The notes: generated from the sequence alone by a model not told the origin. DNA of 64,000 nt from Vicinamibacteraceae bacterium (GCA_012270995.1 JAAXHG010000188.1:1-64000), one strand, 5' to 3'. Counted from the stretch's first letter, positions 37,847 through 47,944 are shown. Translations and numbers: made by a program.

Positions 37847-38683
37847 TCAGTCGCCCTGGGCGTCGACGAACCAGTCGCCCGGGAGTGGCTGTCCTTCGTA
37901 GAGCCGTCCCTGAAAGCGCCTCATGCCGTGCAGCCAGCGGTCGACGTCGGTCGCCTTGCGCCGGACGTACTCCGCGACTTCGGGGTGGGGAAGGACCCAG
38001 AAACGCTCCTGGCGGACCGCGTCGATGCAGGCGTCGGCGGCCTGTTCGGCCGTGAGGACGCCGTCGCCCGAGGCCACGCCGACGGACAGGCCCCGCCGCC
38101 GGTTCCGGTCGGGGCTGTTGGCGCCGATGTTCGTCTTCACCGCCTGCGGGCAGTGCACGGAAACCCGGATGCCCTGATGGCCGTGGGTGATCGCGATCCA
38201 CTCCGCCAGCGCCACCGCCGCGTGCTTGGTCAACGAGTATGCGAGCGAGCCGATCTGGGTCAGCAGACCGGCCGCGGAGGCCGTACTCATGATGTACCCC
38301 TCGCCGCGCTCGATCATGGAGGGCAGGACGGCCCGCGCGGCGTAGACGTGGGACATCACGTGGACCTCCCACTGGTCGTTGATCTCCTTGTTCGGGACCT
38401 CCAGCCCGCCCATCGTCACGAAGCCGGCGTTCGACATGAAAAGGTCGATCGGGCCGATGTTCGCCTGCGTCGCCGCGACCAGGTCGCGCACCGCGCCCTC
38501 GTCAGCCACGTCGAGTCCCACACCCGTTCCGCCGATCGCTTCGGCGACTTGCTTGGCCCCCGCCTCGTCGAGGTCGGCGACGACGACGTGACGGGCCCCC
38601 TCGCGCTGAAACGCCTCCGCGAGCGCCTTGCCGATTCCGGAGGCGCCGCCGGTGACGACCATGATCCTGTTCGCGATGTCCAC
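37847..38683 (-). CDS. Short-chain dehydrogenase/reductase
   Basis: 278 residues from GTG 38683, with GGAGAA upstream. The Rossmann motif TGGASGIG is at 11-18, an acidic ADLD follows beta-2 (NAD preference), NAG is at 85-87, and the catalytic set Ser 136, Tyr 149, Lys 153 lies in STASAAG and YSLTK. The C-terminal segment (RKATDVDRWLHGMRRFQ) is as seen in SDRs acting on large substrates. It oxidises or reduces a hydroxyl/keto group in the cytoplasm; substrate unknown. Tightly coupled to the crotonase gene (1-base gap). Confidence 0.87.
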   Translation of the reverse strand: MDIANRIMVVTGGASGIGKALAEAFQREGARHVVVADLDEAGAKQVAEAIGGTGVGLDVADEGAVRDLVAATQANIGPIDLFMSNAGFVTMGGLEVPNKEINDQWEVHVMSHVYAARAVLPSMIERGEGYIMSTASAAGLLTQIGSLAYSLTKHAAVALAEWIAITHGHQGIRVSVHCPQAVKTNIGANSPDRNRRRGLSVGVASGDGVLTAEQAADACIDAVRQERFWVLPHPEVAEYVRRKATDVDRWLHGMRRFQGRLYEGQPLPGDWFVDAQGD

Positions 38684-38778
38684 TTGCGTTCTCCTTGTGC
38701 CGATTACCCGGGCACCGTCTTTGGGCGGCCGGCGCGCAATCCTACGACTTGCCCTGCATGGGATCTTGACTCACAGTG

Positions 38779-38806
38779 CCTTACCCAAGTAGCGTCTTCG
38801 GTAAGG
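38779..38806 (+). promoter_or_regulatory. Inverted repeat overlapping the VapB ribosome binding site
   Basis: CCTTACC (38779-38785) and GGTAAGG (38800-38806) are complementary 7-bp arms. The right arm contributes to the AAGGAAG Shine-Dalgarno of the antitoxin gene. It could serve as a VapB/VapBC operator, as toxin-antitoxin complexes usually bind palindromes at their own promoter, or as an RNA hairpin hiding the ribosome binding site. Confidence 0.4.
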
Positions 38807-38813
38807 AAGCTTG

Positions 38814-39056
38814 ATGATCGTCAAGATTACGTCGAAACGCCAGGTCACGTTTCCGGCGCGAGTACTCGACGCCCTTGGGGTGGGGCCTGGAGACCGGCTG
38901 GAGCTAGTCGAAGGTTCAGATGGCTTTCGGCTGCGCCCGCGCCGGATCCACCGTGAGCGTCTGGCGCCGCTGCGCGGCAAGTTGAAGAAGGGGGTCGGCT
39001 CGTTCGACCTCGAGTCGTTCCGCTCGCGAGGGCATGACCCGGCGCTTCGGGATTGA
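38814..39056 (+). CDS. vapB: AbrB/MazE-type antitoxin (VapB-like)
   Basis: 80 residues from ATG 38814 with AAGGAAG just upstream. The N-terminal 45 residues are a SpoVT/AbrB swapped-hairpin DNA-binding domain: KITSKRQVTFPARVLDALGV, then GDRLELVEG. The C-terminal tail (LAPLRGKLKKGVGSFDLESF) would wrap around the toxin active site. It overlaps the toxin gene by 23 bases, the usual order for these pairs. VapB binds and inactivates VapC and probably represses its own promoter. Confidence 0.82.
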   Translation: MIVKITSKRQVTFPARVLDALGVGPGDRLELVEGSDGFRLRPRRIHRERLAPLRGKLKKGVGSFDLESFRSRGHDPALRD

Positions 39057-39453
39057 CACCTCGGTCCTGGTGCGTTTGCTCACCGGGGAGCCCAGAGAGG
39101 ACTTCCTGGACTGCGTGGCCGGGTTGATCTCGCTGGTCGAGCAGGAGGGAAGCGAGATCTTCGCCTCGAACCAGGTGATCGGCGAGGCGTACGTCGCCGT
39201 TCAGCATCACTACCGGGTACCGAAGTCGGAGGCCCGCGCCGGCTTGCTCGACGTGCTTCGCAGCGGTCTCGTCTCGCCCCTCAACAGGCGCGCGGTGTTC
39301 GACGCGCTGAAAGCAGCAGGCAGCCCAGGCCTGTTCGATCGTCTGATCGCCGATGATTACTCGCGTGCCGGGTTGGAGGTTCTGACCCTGGACCGCCAGA
39401 TGGCGGACCTGGCCGGCGTGTCGCGTCTGAGCCTCCCCGCCCCCGGCGGCTGA
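39034..39453 (+). CDS. vapC: PIN-domain ribonuclease toxin (VapC-like)
   Basis: 139 residues. PIN-domain acidic residues are visible: Asp 8 in FGIDTSVLVRLL, Glu 51 in VIGEAYVAV, and Asp 102 with Asp 107 in LFDRLIADDY. These bind Mg2+ and cleave RNA; characterised VapC toxins cut tRNA or rRNA. The start lies inside the antitoxin frame, so translation is coupled. All four acidic positions are kept, so the toxin is probably active when free. Confidence 0.85.
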   Translation: MTRRFGIDTSVLVRLLTGEPREDFLDCVAGLISLVEQEGSEIFASNQVIGEAYVAVQHHYRVPKSEARAGLLDVLRSGLVSPLNRRAVFDALKAAGSPGLFDRLIADDYSRAGLEVLTLDRQMADLAGVSRLSLPAPGG

Positions 39454-39511
39454 GCACCGAGCGCGAAGGGTTCTTCCAAGTCAGGTTCGATGCCGAGGAC
39501 GGATGGGGCGG

Positions 39512-42500
39512 CTACTCGGGCTGCAGCTCGATCAGGAAGCCGCCGCGGCGTTCGCCCGGCACCAGGTCGAGGGGTACGCCGAACCCGCCGTAGCCTTGCC
39601 GTTGGACCATCAGGGAGGTCGCCTCTCGAGGAGCGAACTCAAGCCGGTACTCGCCGTGGGCGTTGCTCTGGGTGAAGCCGGCCGGGATCCACTCCTCCTC
39701 GGCGCCCGGAGCGACCTCCGCTTCGGGGTCCACGACGATGGCGACCAGGTTGACGCCGGCGAGGGGTTCCCGGGTAGCGGCGTCGATGACGGTCCCGGCC
39801 AGCACTGCCGGTGGGTTCAGGTCGAAGAGGACATTCTGGTCGCCCTGGATTTCGATCTGCCGCGAGTGGGTGACGCCATTCGGTTCCGCGACCATCACCT
39901 TGAACGAACCGGCAGCCAAGCCTTCGATACGGAAACGGCCCTGCTGATCGATCCGTGCTGTGCGCGGCGGACCGTACCGCCTGGTGCCCTCGACGACGTA
40001 GACCTCGCCGCCGGCGAAGGGTCGCCCCTGGGACCGGATCTCGCCGGTCAGGGTGAAGCCGGGTTCGAAGTTCAACTCGACGAACGCTTCGCCCGGACCG
40101 GTCTCCAGGGTGACCGATCGCTCGACCCTGCGCCCGTCGCCTTCTTCGGCGCTGACGGTCCATCTCCCCGCTCCGAGAGCGTCCAGTTGAAAGCGGCCTT
40201 CGAGGTCGGGAGTCGTCATGCCGCCGAGGAGGCGTTCCTGGGCGGCCCTCACCGAGATGCCAGCGAGCGCTTCGGGCGGGCGGCCGGTGACGACGCCGCG
40301 CAAGGTGATGCCCCGGTGCAGCACGAAGTCGATGCCGGCGACCGACCCACCCTCGACGCGAACCGGGAAACGCCCGGACGTGGCTCGTGCGTAGCCGTCG
40401 GCGTGGGCCCGCAGGCTGTACCTGCCGTCGTCCAGGCCGCCGATTCGGTAGGTTCCGTCCTGGTCGGTGATGGCCTCGAGCGGGACCCCGGGAAGGTACC
40501 GTCGCCGGGCGTTGGCCTGTTCGTCCAGCGAGAGCGGCGGCTCGACCGGATGGGCCTCGACCCTTGCAAGCGTCACCGGCGAACCAGCAGCGGTAGTGAC
40601 GGTTCCGGAGATCTCCCAGCCAAGTAGCAGCTTGAGATCGACCTCGTTCGTTCCAAGCTCGATCACGACTTCCGCCACACTGTCCCGGTAGTCCGGATGG
40701 CGGGCCACGATCCGGGCGGGACCCGAAGGAACGCGGTAGGCCTGGTAGCCGCCGCCGGCATCGGTTCGGGCGCTGTGGTGCGTTCCTGTCACCTGACCCG
40801 CCGGGTCGATCGGTTGAACGAGGATTTCCGCTCCGGCGACCGGCTCTCCGTAGCGGTCGGTCACCACGCCGGCGAGCAGGGCCTGGGCACGCAGACGGAG
40901 TTCGATCTCGCGTTCCTCGCCCGGCCGAAGCCGCACGGCGCCGACCTCTTCCGCCAACTGCTCGCCGGCGACGTCGATCGTCCAGGGTCCTGCTCCGAGA
41001 GCCTCGAAACGGAAGCGGCCGTCGCCGTCGGCCATCGCTTCGTGTTGGGTCAAAGCGGTACTCCACGCCGTCCGGCTGAAACCCGGGCTGCGGTCGAGTC
41101 TCAACCAGACGTACGCGTTGGCGACGCCCTCGCCGTCCGCGTCGAGAACCCGGCCAACGAGTCTGGCCCCCTCGCCCAACTGGACCTCGATCAGTCCCCC
41201 AGCCTGCGGGCGCACCGCGGCCATCTCGAACCGCTCGTAGCCTTCGGCCTCGACCACGAGGTCGGCCGGTTCGGCGCGCAGGCCGCCGATGCGAAACGTG
41301 CCGTCCGCTTCCGTGACTGCGGTCCTGATCTCGGGGTCGTGAGGCCGGCGATGGTCGATGTTGTTCTGGTGGGCTTTGACCTGGGCGCCCCCTACCGGGC
41401 GGCGCTGGAAGTCACGCACGACGCCCTCGATCGCCGCGCCGACATCGAGTGTGAGGGTACCCACGTCCTTCGTCCCCTCGCCCGACGGCACCTCGAATGC
41501 CATCGCCCGGACACTGACGTGTTCCGGATGACTCGCGGTCAGTTCATGGCGTCCGGGTGGGGTGCCGGCGAACTCGAACCCACCGCGGGCGTCGGTCGTG
41601 CTGGTCCTCCTGGCGGCGATGTTCTGCGAGTAGCCGCCGTCTCCCGTCACCGCGACCGGTAGCAGGGCGACTTCAGCGCCCGCAATGGGAGTGCCACGCG
41701 TATCGGTGATGGCCCCCTGGACAAGCCGGCCCCGGGTGAGCACGACCCGAACGGGCTCCCGCGTCGAGCCCGCGGGCGCCGCCGGAATGGAGATGGTTGC
41801 AGGCGCGTAGCTGTTCGCCTCGGCGTGGAGACGGTAGGTGTGACCGGACGCGACACCGGAGACGAAGAACGTCCCATCGGCGGCCGAGGTCGCCGTCCAG
41901 GTTCCGGGGCCGATGCTCCAGCCGCCACTTTGACCGGTCGGTTCGATCCACAGGGAGGCGCCCGCGACCGGCCGGCCGGCCGCATCGACGACCTGACCGC
42001 CGAGGAGCGCCGCCGGCGCCAGCACAATATCGACGCCATCGGAGGACCCGATTCGCTCGGCCGTCACCATGGCGCTGGTCGCCTGGTAGCCGTCGGCGGC
42101 GATGCCGACCTGCGCCCGGCCCCGGTGGAGCCAGGTGCGCAGGACGAAGGCGCCGCCCGGGCCTGATCGCGTTTGCTCGCCGGGTCGGTGCCAGATCGCC
42201 GCACCGGGGACCGGACCTCCGGTGCTGGCGTCGGTGACACTGCCGGCGATCTCGGCCGGCGGCCTGAGCCGGACCTCGACGTGCGCGGGGGCGTCGGCGT
42301 CGCCGGCCTCCGGTCCCAGGGGAGCGGTCCAGGCCAGGGAATGATCCTCGGCAACCGCCTGGTAGATGAGGCTCTGGTCCGACGTGAGGCCCACCGTCGC
42401 TTCGCCGCGTTCGTCGGTCAACGCCAGAGGCACGTCCTGGCTCTCGCCGACGGTGACCACCGCGCGAGGCGCCGGCGTGCCGTGCGGATCCAGCACGCGG

Positions 42501-43258
42501 ACGGTGACGCCGACTCCCGGCGTCAACTCGAAGGAACCGCCGCGGTTTCCGACTGGCCCTGCACGCAGGCGGAACCCAGGTGCCGAAACGAAGGCGTTCA
42601 CCTCCGCGGTCGGCATCGAGAACGTGGCGACTCCGGAAGCGTCCGTGCGGGCGGCGGCGCGCCAGAAGCGCGGGTAGATCCGTTGCCGGGGCTGATTCCA
42701 TCGCGGCCGCGCATCGCCCGCTTCGGCGCGTTCCGAACGCCATAGGGTGGGGTCGGCAACGACCAGGGCGCCTTCGACGGGTTGGCCCTCGAGGTCCTTG
42801 GCGGCGATCGTCAGCGTGTGCCAGCGGGGGACTTCGATGGGCGGCAGGACGATCGGCGCCGCCAGTGGCGCCAGGGTATGGGACACAGGCGCCACGGCGA
42901 CGCCGCGGGATTCGGGCGCCGCGCTTTCTGGCAGAGCGGAGACGTCCAGCCGGTAGGGCCCCGTGGCCGGCGCGGTTAGCCTGAAGGCGCCGTCCGGACC
43001 GGATCGGGTCGAGTCCACGGCCGCGCTCACGCGGCCGGACTCGCCGAGATCGTCGAGCCGGCGCTCGTAGCGGCTCGGGTAGGGCCGCAGTTCGAGATCC
43101 AGACCCGCGGCCGGCGCGCCCTCCTCGTCGACCAGGGTTCCCGTGACGGTAAGTGCGGGACCGGGCGGCGACTGGGCGTGCAGACGATCGGCGGTCAGTC
43201 CAGTCGAGAAACCAAGCGCCAGGCCCGCGCAAGCGGCGCCGAGCAGGATCTTCCGCAT
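39512..43258 (-). CDS. Giant exported CarboxypepD_reg repeat protein, copy 1
   Basis: 1248 residues from ATG 43258 (GGAGAAG upstream; the 10 extra residues to 43288 are rejected). A signal peptide (1-30, LHAQ) is followed by about a dozen carboxypeptidase regulatory-like beta-sandwich repeats. Each repeat has an opening of the form G-x-V-x-D-x-x-G-x-P-V-x-G-A and a closing TD-x-x-G-x-F-x-x-x-G-L-x-x-G. Examples are GSVTDASTGGPVPGAAI and GTVTTAAGSPVTLARVEA. The protein has no TonB barrel and no catalytic domain that I can see. It is paralogous over its whole length to the protein at 47945-51658. It is probably an elongated cell-surface or secreted scaffold or glycan-binding protein; this is inference. 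Confidence 0.75.
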   Translation of the reverse strand: MRKILLGAACAGLALGFSTGLTADRLHAQSPPGPALTVTGTLVDEEGAPAAGLDLELRPYPSRYERRLDDLGESGRVSAAVDSTRSGPDGAFRLTAPATGPYRLDVSALPESAAPESRGVAVAPVSHTLAPLAAPIVLPPIEVPRWHTLTIAAKDLEGQPVEGALVVADPTLWRSERAEAGDARPRWNQPRQRIYPRFWRAAARTDASGVATFSMPTAEVNAFVSAPGFRLRAGPVGNRGGSFELTPGVGVTVRVLDPHGTPAPRAVVTVGESQDVPLALTDERGEATVGLTSDQSLIYQAVAEDHSLAWTAPLGPEAGDADAPAHVEVRLRPPAEIAGSVTDASTGGPVPGAAIWHRPGEQTRSGPGGAFVLRTWLHRGRAQVGIAADGYQATSAMVTAERIGSSDGVDIVLAPAALLGGQVVDAAGRPVAGASLWIEPTGQSGGWSIGPGTWTATSAADGTFFVSGVASGHTYRLHAEANSYAPATISIPAAPAGSTREPVRVVLTRGRLVQGAITDTRGTPIAGAEVALLPVAVTGDGGYSQNIAARRTSTTDARGGFEFAGTPPGRHELTASHPEHVSVRAMAFEVPSGEGTKDVGTLTLDVGAAIEGVVRDFQRRPVGGAQVKAHQNNIDHRRPHDPEIRTAVTEADGTFRIGGLRAEPADLVVEAEGYERFEMAAVRPQAGGLIEVQLGEGARLVGRVLDADGEGVANAYVWLRLDRSPGFSRTAWSTALTQHEAMADGDGRFRFEALGAGPWTIDVAGEQLAEEVGAVRLRPGEEREIELRLRAQALLAGVVTDRYGEPVAGAEILVQPIDPAGQVTGTHHSARTDAGGGYQAYRVPSGPARIVARHPDYRDSVAEVVIELGTNEVDLKLLLGWEISGTVTTAAGSPVTLARVEAHPVEPPLSLDEQANARRRYLPGVPLEAITDQDGTYRIGGLDDGRYSLRAHADGYARATSGRFPVRVEGGSVAGIDFVLHRGITLRGVVTGRPPEALAGISVRAAQERLLGGMTTPDLEGRFQLDALGAGRWTVSAEEGDGRRVERSVTLETGPGEAFVELNFEPGFTLTGEIRSQGRPFAGGEVYVVEGTRRYGPPRTARIDQQGRFRIEGLAAGSFKVMVAEPNGVTHSRQIEIQGDQNVLFDLNPPAVLAGTVIDAATREPLAGVNLVAIVVDPEAEVAPGAEEEWIPAGFTQSNAHGEYRLEFAPREATSLMVQRQGYGGFGVPLDLVPGERRGGFLIELQPE

Positions 43259-43363
43259 CGTGTCTTCTCCCCGGTTGTCGTAGCCCAAGCGCTACACGCA
43301 CCACACTAGAGAGCCGAGCGGAAAGGGACCGGACACCAGATTGCGGATTCCGGCCATATTCGC

Positions 43364-46100
43364 TCAAGACCGGCCATTTTCGGCCTTCCGGGACCGCAAC
43401 TCGAAGATCAGGCCCTGGCGGCGCTCCGCGGACGCCAGCTCGACGGGAACGATCAGTGTTTCGAAGCCTTCGCGCACGATCTGCAGATCGTAGGAGCCCG
43501 GGGCCGACCTCAGTTCGAACCTGCCATCCGCGTCGGTCAGCGTTGTACCGGCCATTCCCTGGCCCGAAAGCACCGCCGACGGGCCGATGGCGTCGGTGCC
43601 GGTCTGGACCTTAAGGAGGAACGCTCCAGCGAGCGGTCGTCCTTCGCTGTCGGTGACGACGCCGGTCAGCACCGCGGGCGATTCCAGGTCGAGGCGAAGC
43701 TCCTCGTCTTCCCGGAGCTCGACCTGGCGCTGGTAGACCGTGCCGGCGTTCACGCCGGCCGCCCCGGGGACGCGGATCAGCAGGTTGTAGACGCCGGGCT
43801 GCACACCCAGGAGTTCGAACCGCCCATCCCGGTCCAGGTCGGTCCAGCGCGGATAGATGTTGCCGCTGACGAGCGCGACGTTCCCGCCGCCCGGCGGCTG
43901 GCCGGCGACGGTCATCCAGCCGGTCAGATGCAGACCCTCCTCGAAGCTGAGTTCGACGGCCGCCTCGTCGCCCGGTGCGAGAGTGACGATCTGCTCTGCC
44001 CTCCGGCCGCCGAAGTCGTGGGCCGTCACGGTCCAGTCTCCCGGACCGAGACCGTCTATACGGAAGGCGCCGCTCGGGTCCTGTGTTGCCGTGCGGTAGT
44101 CCTCGTAGCCCTGTTGCACGCCGACGTCGAGTTCCGAGACCGGTTCACCGGCAATCCGCACTACGATCGCTGCCTCGGCAGGAAGCACCAGGTCCACGCC
44201 GGCAAGGGAGCCGCCCTCGACCTGCACTCGGTGGCCTGGGCCGCCCGCTCCATATCCATCGGCCCAGGCCCGCAGAATGTAGACGCCGGTGTCCAGGCCG
44301 GCCAATCGATAGTCGCCGTTGCGGTCGCTTGTGGCATGGGCGGATTGGTGCGCGCCGCCCCGCCGCCAGACCAGGTCGTCGGAAAACGGATCCTGCCCCG
44401 GCGCGGGTTGGAGTTCCGCGTCGATCTCGGCAAAGGCGACCGGAAGCCCGTCCTCGGACCGTAGCGTGCCGGTGATCTCGAGACCTGGCTGAAGCGTCAA
44501 CGAGATTTCGTTCGACCCCGATTCGAGGCGGATCCCGCGCTGGATGACCCTGTACTCCGGATGGCTGGCGATGATCGTGGCGGCGCCAGCCGGGAGTCGA
44601 CGGTGCTCGAAACGGCCACGTTGATCCGCTTCCGCCTGCCACGACGGTGCCGATCGCTGAGGCGACGCCCCGGCAGTTTCGCGGCTGCCCATGATCGTGA
44701 TCTCGGCGTTCGCCACGGGTTCGCCGTCGTGGTTCGTGACGATGCCGGTGACCTCGGCGTCGGCAGTCGGCAGGACGAGTTCGATCTCTCGCACGACGCC
44801 CTCCTCCAGGCGGATGGGGCCGCTCTCGGCACGACTCGCACCTCCCTCCCGAGCGAAGGCGGACGCACTCCACGTGCCCGAACGCAGGAGGTCGAGGCGG
44901 AACCTGCCGTCGGCATCGGTTTCTGCCATCGCCGGGCTAAGCGAGCTGCGCCACACGTCGGGATCGAAGCTGTAGATCGTCACGAAAGCACCGGAGACCG
45001 CATCGCCGACCGCGTCGACCACGCGCCCGGTCAGCGTGGCGCCACGGCCAAGCTCGATCTCCAGCAGCTCGCCGCCGGGCCCTACTGCCTTCAGGCTGTA
45101 GGGCGCGAAGCCGTCCGCCTCCACGGCGACTTGAACCGGCAGCTCCCCCAAGTCCTCCGATGCGGAAGCGCCCTTGGTCGTCCGTGGTTGCGTCCCGGGA
45201 ACCGGCCTCGACCGGGCCCGGGACGGGACGATCGTCGAAGGCACTGACCCGCGCGCCGGCAACGGGCCGCTGATCGGGGCCGAAGACGAGGCCCTCGATT
45301 TGCTTTCCCGGCGTGAGCGTGAAGACACCGGTTTCGACGTCGCCTTCGCCGACGGGGATGGCGATGCTCATCGGCGCGCGACCCGTGAACTCCGCATGGT
45401 CGACCGTGAGTTGATAGCTGCCGGCGCTCACGGCCGGAAACTCGAAGACGCCCTCCGCGTCGCTGGTGGCGGTCAGGTTGGCGTCCCGGCTCACGTAGAG
45501 GCCGCCGCGGGCGTCGCGCATCGCCGGCACCATGGCGATGCTGGCTTCCGGCACGGGCCGTTCATCGGTGTCGACGACCCTGCCCCAGGTCCGGTGGCCG
45601 CGGCTGAGGACGATGTCGAGGGCTTCCTGGGCGCCGGGGGTCCCGGTGCCGGGCAGCTCGACGGAGTAGCGCACGAACCCCTGGGCTTCGACAGTGACCA
45701 AGTAGGAGGCTTGGCGGTCGAGACCGTCCAGCCGGAACGTCCCATCGGATGCCGCGATCGTCTGGTGATCCCGGCCGTAGGCGCTCCGCCACCGATAGTA
45801 GGTGCCCGATCTTGCGGCGTGCGTTCCGTCCTCCGCCGGGTCTATCCGGTCGACCAGCAGGCGCGCTTCGGCGACCGGGTGTCCGCTGGAGTCGGTCACC
45901 GTGCCGGTGAACGTGGCGGCCGGGTTCAGCACGGTGGAGATGATCTCACGAGGCGCCTCGGTCTGCTGCTGCGCATGCAAGGCGCCGTCAGGCGGCTCGA
46001 GCAGCGCCGGCAGGCAGAGCAGCGCCGCGACCAGCGGGGCCGCGAGCCGGCGCGCGCCGGGAGGCGGTTGCCGAGTACGGTGCCTGGTAGCTGCTCTCAT
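43364..46100 (-). pseudogene. Giant CarboxypepD_reg repeat protein, copy 2, one frameshift
   Basis: From ATG 46100 there is a signal peptide (ALHAQ) and CarboxypepD_reg repeats (GTVTDSSGHPVAEARLLVD, GRVVDTDERPVPEASIAM). At the run of five C at 45145-45149 the frame breaks after GRFRIGGLG and resumes as GELPVQVAVEADGFAPYSLK. One base fewer restores the frame. The rest continues to 43364 with further repeats (GIVTNHDGEPVANAEITI, GVVTDSEGRPLAGAFLLK). Repaired length is about 912 residues, matching the C-terminal three-quarters of the two longer paralogues; the N-terminal section with the LRPYPS segment is absent. A homopolymer sequence error is a serious alternative to true decay. Confidence 0.72.
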
Positions 46101-46264
46101 GCGATCCGACCCGAGGTCCAGGAGGAGCGGTAGTCGGTGAGGCGACCCGCGACCCAGTCTAACGCCGTGGAGTTGATGCGGGATCCCTTGACGAAACGCC
46201 CCGGATCTGTTCGTGTTCATGAACTGTTCACAGGGATGGGCAGCGTCCTGGAGGAGCGAGACGA

Positions 46265-46474
46265 ATGGTGAAGCACCGAACCAGTCTTCTGGTTGCCTTG
46301 ATCGTGGCACTGATCGTGCCGCAGGCGGCCCACGCCTACCTCGATCCGGCGTCGGGCAGCATGATCCTCCAGGCGGTCATAGGCGGCGTGGCGGCCGGGG
46401 CGCTCGCCGTCAAGTACTACTGGCGGCGCATTCAGGCATTCTTCGGCTACGGCAGCACCGACGAGCCCGAGTAG
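46265..46474 (+). CDS. Small membrane protein of the AYLDPxSGS type
   Basis: 69 residues. The signal-like N-terminus is followed by AYLDPASGSMILQAVIGG and a second hydrophobic helix, then a basic tail KYYWRRIQAFFG. This short pattern (AYLDPGTGS, two helices, K-Y-W-R-I) recurs in many bacteria beside glycan-related genes. The stop overlaps the next start (TAGTG), so it is coupled to the methyltransferase. Role unknown, probably envelope-associated. Confidence 0.7.
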   Translation: MVKHRTSLLVALIVALIVPQAAHAYLDPASGSMILQAVIGGVAAGALAVKYYWRRIQAFFGYGSTDEPE

Positions 46475-47886
46475 TGCGGGCCGGGGCCGCGAGCGAGTCC
46501 CAGGCCGAGCCTTCCTCCTTCCGCGATCCGGCGGGGCAGGTGATCGAGGGCCGAGACGGCCGCATCTTCCGAAGCGTCGCGCCGGCAGCGGTGGAGGAGT
46601 ACCGCTACGTGCGGAAGTGTGGCCTCGTCGATGCGCTGGTCGTCGAGGGAGCGCTGGTGCCGGCGGAAGAAGTAGACCCGGTCGAGGCGGGTGTGCCGCC
46701 GCCGCCCGGAGGGTTGGTCCTGGAGCATCCCCGGCTGCCCTTCATCTCCTATCCGTACGAGTGGCCCTTCTCGCTGCTGAAGGAGGCGGCGCTCCACCAC
46801 CTGGAGATGCAGATCCGGCTGCTCGACAGGGGCATCTCGCTCTCCGACGCGAGCGCGTACAACGTGCAGTTCAAGGGCGCCAAGCCGGTCTTCATCGACT
46901 GGCTGTCGCTGCGGCGCTATCGCGAGGGCGAGTACTGGGAGGGCCACTCGCAGTTCTGCGAGCAGTTCCTGAACCCCTTGCTGCTGGCTGCGGAGCTCGG
47001 CGTTCCCCACAACGCCTGGTATCGGGGGATGCAGGAGGGTATCCCGGCCCGCGAACTGGCGGCCCTGCTGCCGCGTCGTAAGCGCTGGTCACCAAGGATG
47101 CAGGCGCACGTCCTGCTGCCGCTTCGCTTTGAACGCCGCGCCGGCTCGCGGAGTGAAGCGGCGAAGCGGACGGAGAGACGTCCGCTGCCGCGGAACGCGT
47201 ACCGCGGTCTGCTCACCCAGCTTCGGCGCTGGATCAAGAACCTCGTACCCATGGGCACGGACACGACCTGGAGCGACTACTCGCTGCTGACCAGCTACGA
47301 CACGGGCGAAGCCTCGCGCAAAGCCGAATCCGTGCGCTCGTTCATCGCCGAGGCGCCGCCGGAACAACTCTGGGATCTCGGCTGCAACACAGGCGAGTTC
47401 TCCGCGATTGCCCTCGAAGAGGGCGTTCGGGACGTGATCGGTTTCGATGCCGATTTCGGCGCGCTCGAGAGCGCCTGCGCGCGGGCGCAGTCCGATCGGC
47501 TGCGCTTCCTGCCGCTCTACCAGGATCTGGCGAATCCGTCGCCGGACCAGGGCTGGTCGCAGGTCGAGAGACGCTCGCTGGCACGCCGCTCCGGGAGCGC
47601 GGGCGCGCTGGTGGCGCTGGCCGTCCTCCACCACCTGGCCATCGGCCGCAACGTGCCGTTGCCCCGGATTGCGGCTTGGCTCGTCTCCCTTGCGCCGCGG
47701 GGACTGGTGGAGTTCGTTCCCCAAGGCGACCCGCGGGTCGACGATCTGCTCACGTTGCGGGGCGACCGCTTCGCCGACTACACGCCGGAGGCGTGGGAGG
47801 CGGCGCTCGAACCGTACGCCGCGATCCGTCGCGTGGAGACAGTGTCGGCGAACGGACGGAGGTTGTACACGTACGAGCGGAGGTGA
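46474..47886 (+). CDS. Kinase-like fold fused to SAM-dependent methyltransferase
   Basis: 470 residues from GTG 46474, overlapping the previous stop; longer upstream frames are ignored. The N-terminal half contains LSDASAYNVQFKGAKPVFID, which resembles the HxD-x-x-x-x-N and D catalytic pair of protein/lipopolysaccharide kinase folds but lacks the usual His. The C-terminal half has a class I methyltransferase fold with motif I LWDLGCNTGEFSAIALEEG and an acidic end of beta-2 (GFDADFGAL). NoeA-like nodulation proteins share such a build. It probably modifies a glycan or lipid at the membrane, since it sits with a small membrane protein. Confidence 0.75.
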   Translation: MRAGAASESQAEPSSFRDPAGQVIEGRDGRIFRSVAPAAVEEYRYVRKCGLVDALVVEGALVPAEEVDPVEAGVPPPPGGLVLEHPRLPFISYPYEWPFSLLKEAALHHLEMQIRLLDRGISLSDASAYNVQFKGAKPVFIDWLSLRRYREGEYWEGHSQFCEQFLNPLLLAAELGVPHNAWYRGMQEGIPARELAALLPRRKRWSPRMQAHVLLPLRFERRAGSRSEAAKRTERRPLPRNAYRGLLTQLRRWIKNLVPMGTDTTWSDYSLLTSYDTGEASRKAESVRSFIAEAPPEQLWDLGCNTGEFSAIALEEGVRDVIGFDADFGALESACARAQSDRLRFLPLYQDLANPSPDQGWSQVERRSLARRSGSAGALVALAVLHHLAIGRNVPLPRIAAWLVSLAPRGLVEFVPQGDPRVDDLLTLRGDRFADYTPEAWEAALEPYAAIRRVETVSANGRRLYTYERR

Positions 47887-47944
47887 CTCCCGGACAGCGA
47901 CTCGTCGTCGGCTGGCCCGCTTGCCGTTCTCGGTCGCCCGCGTT

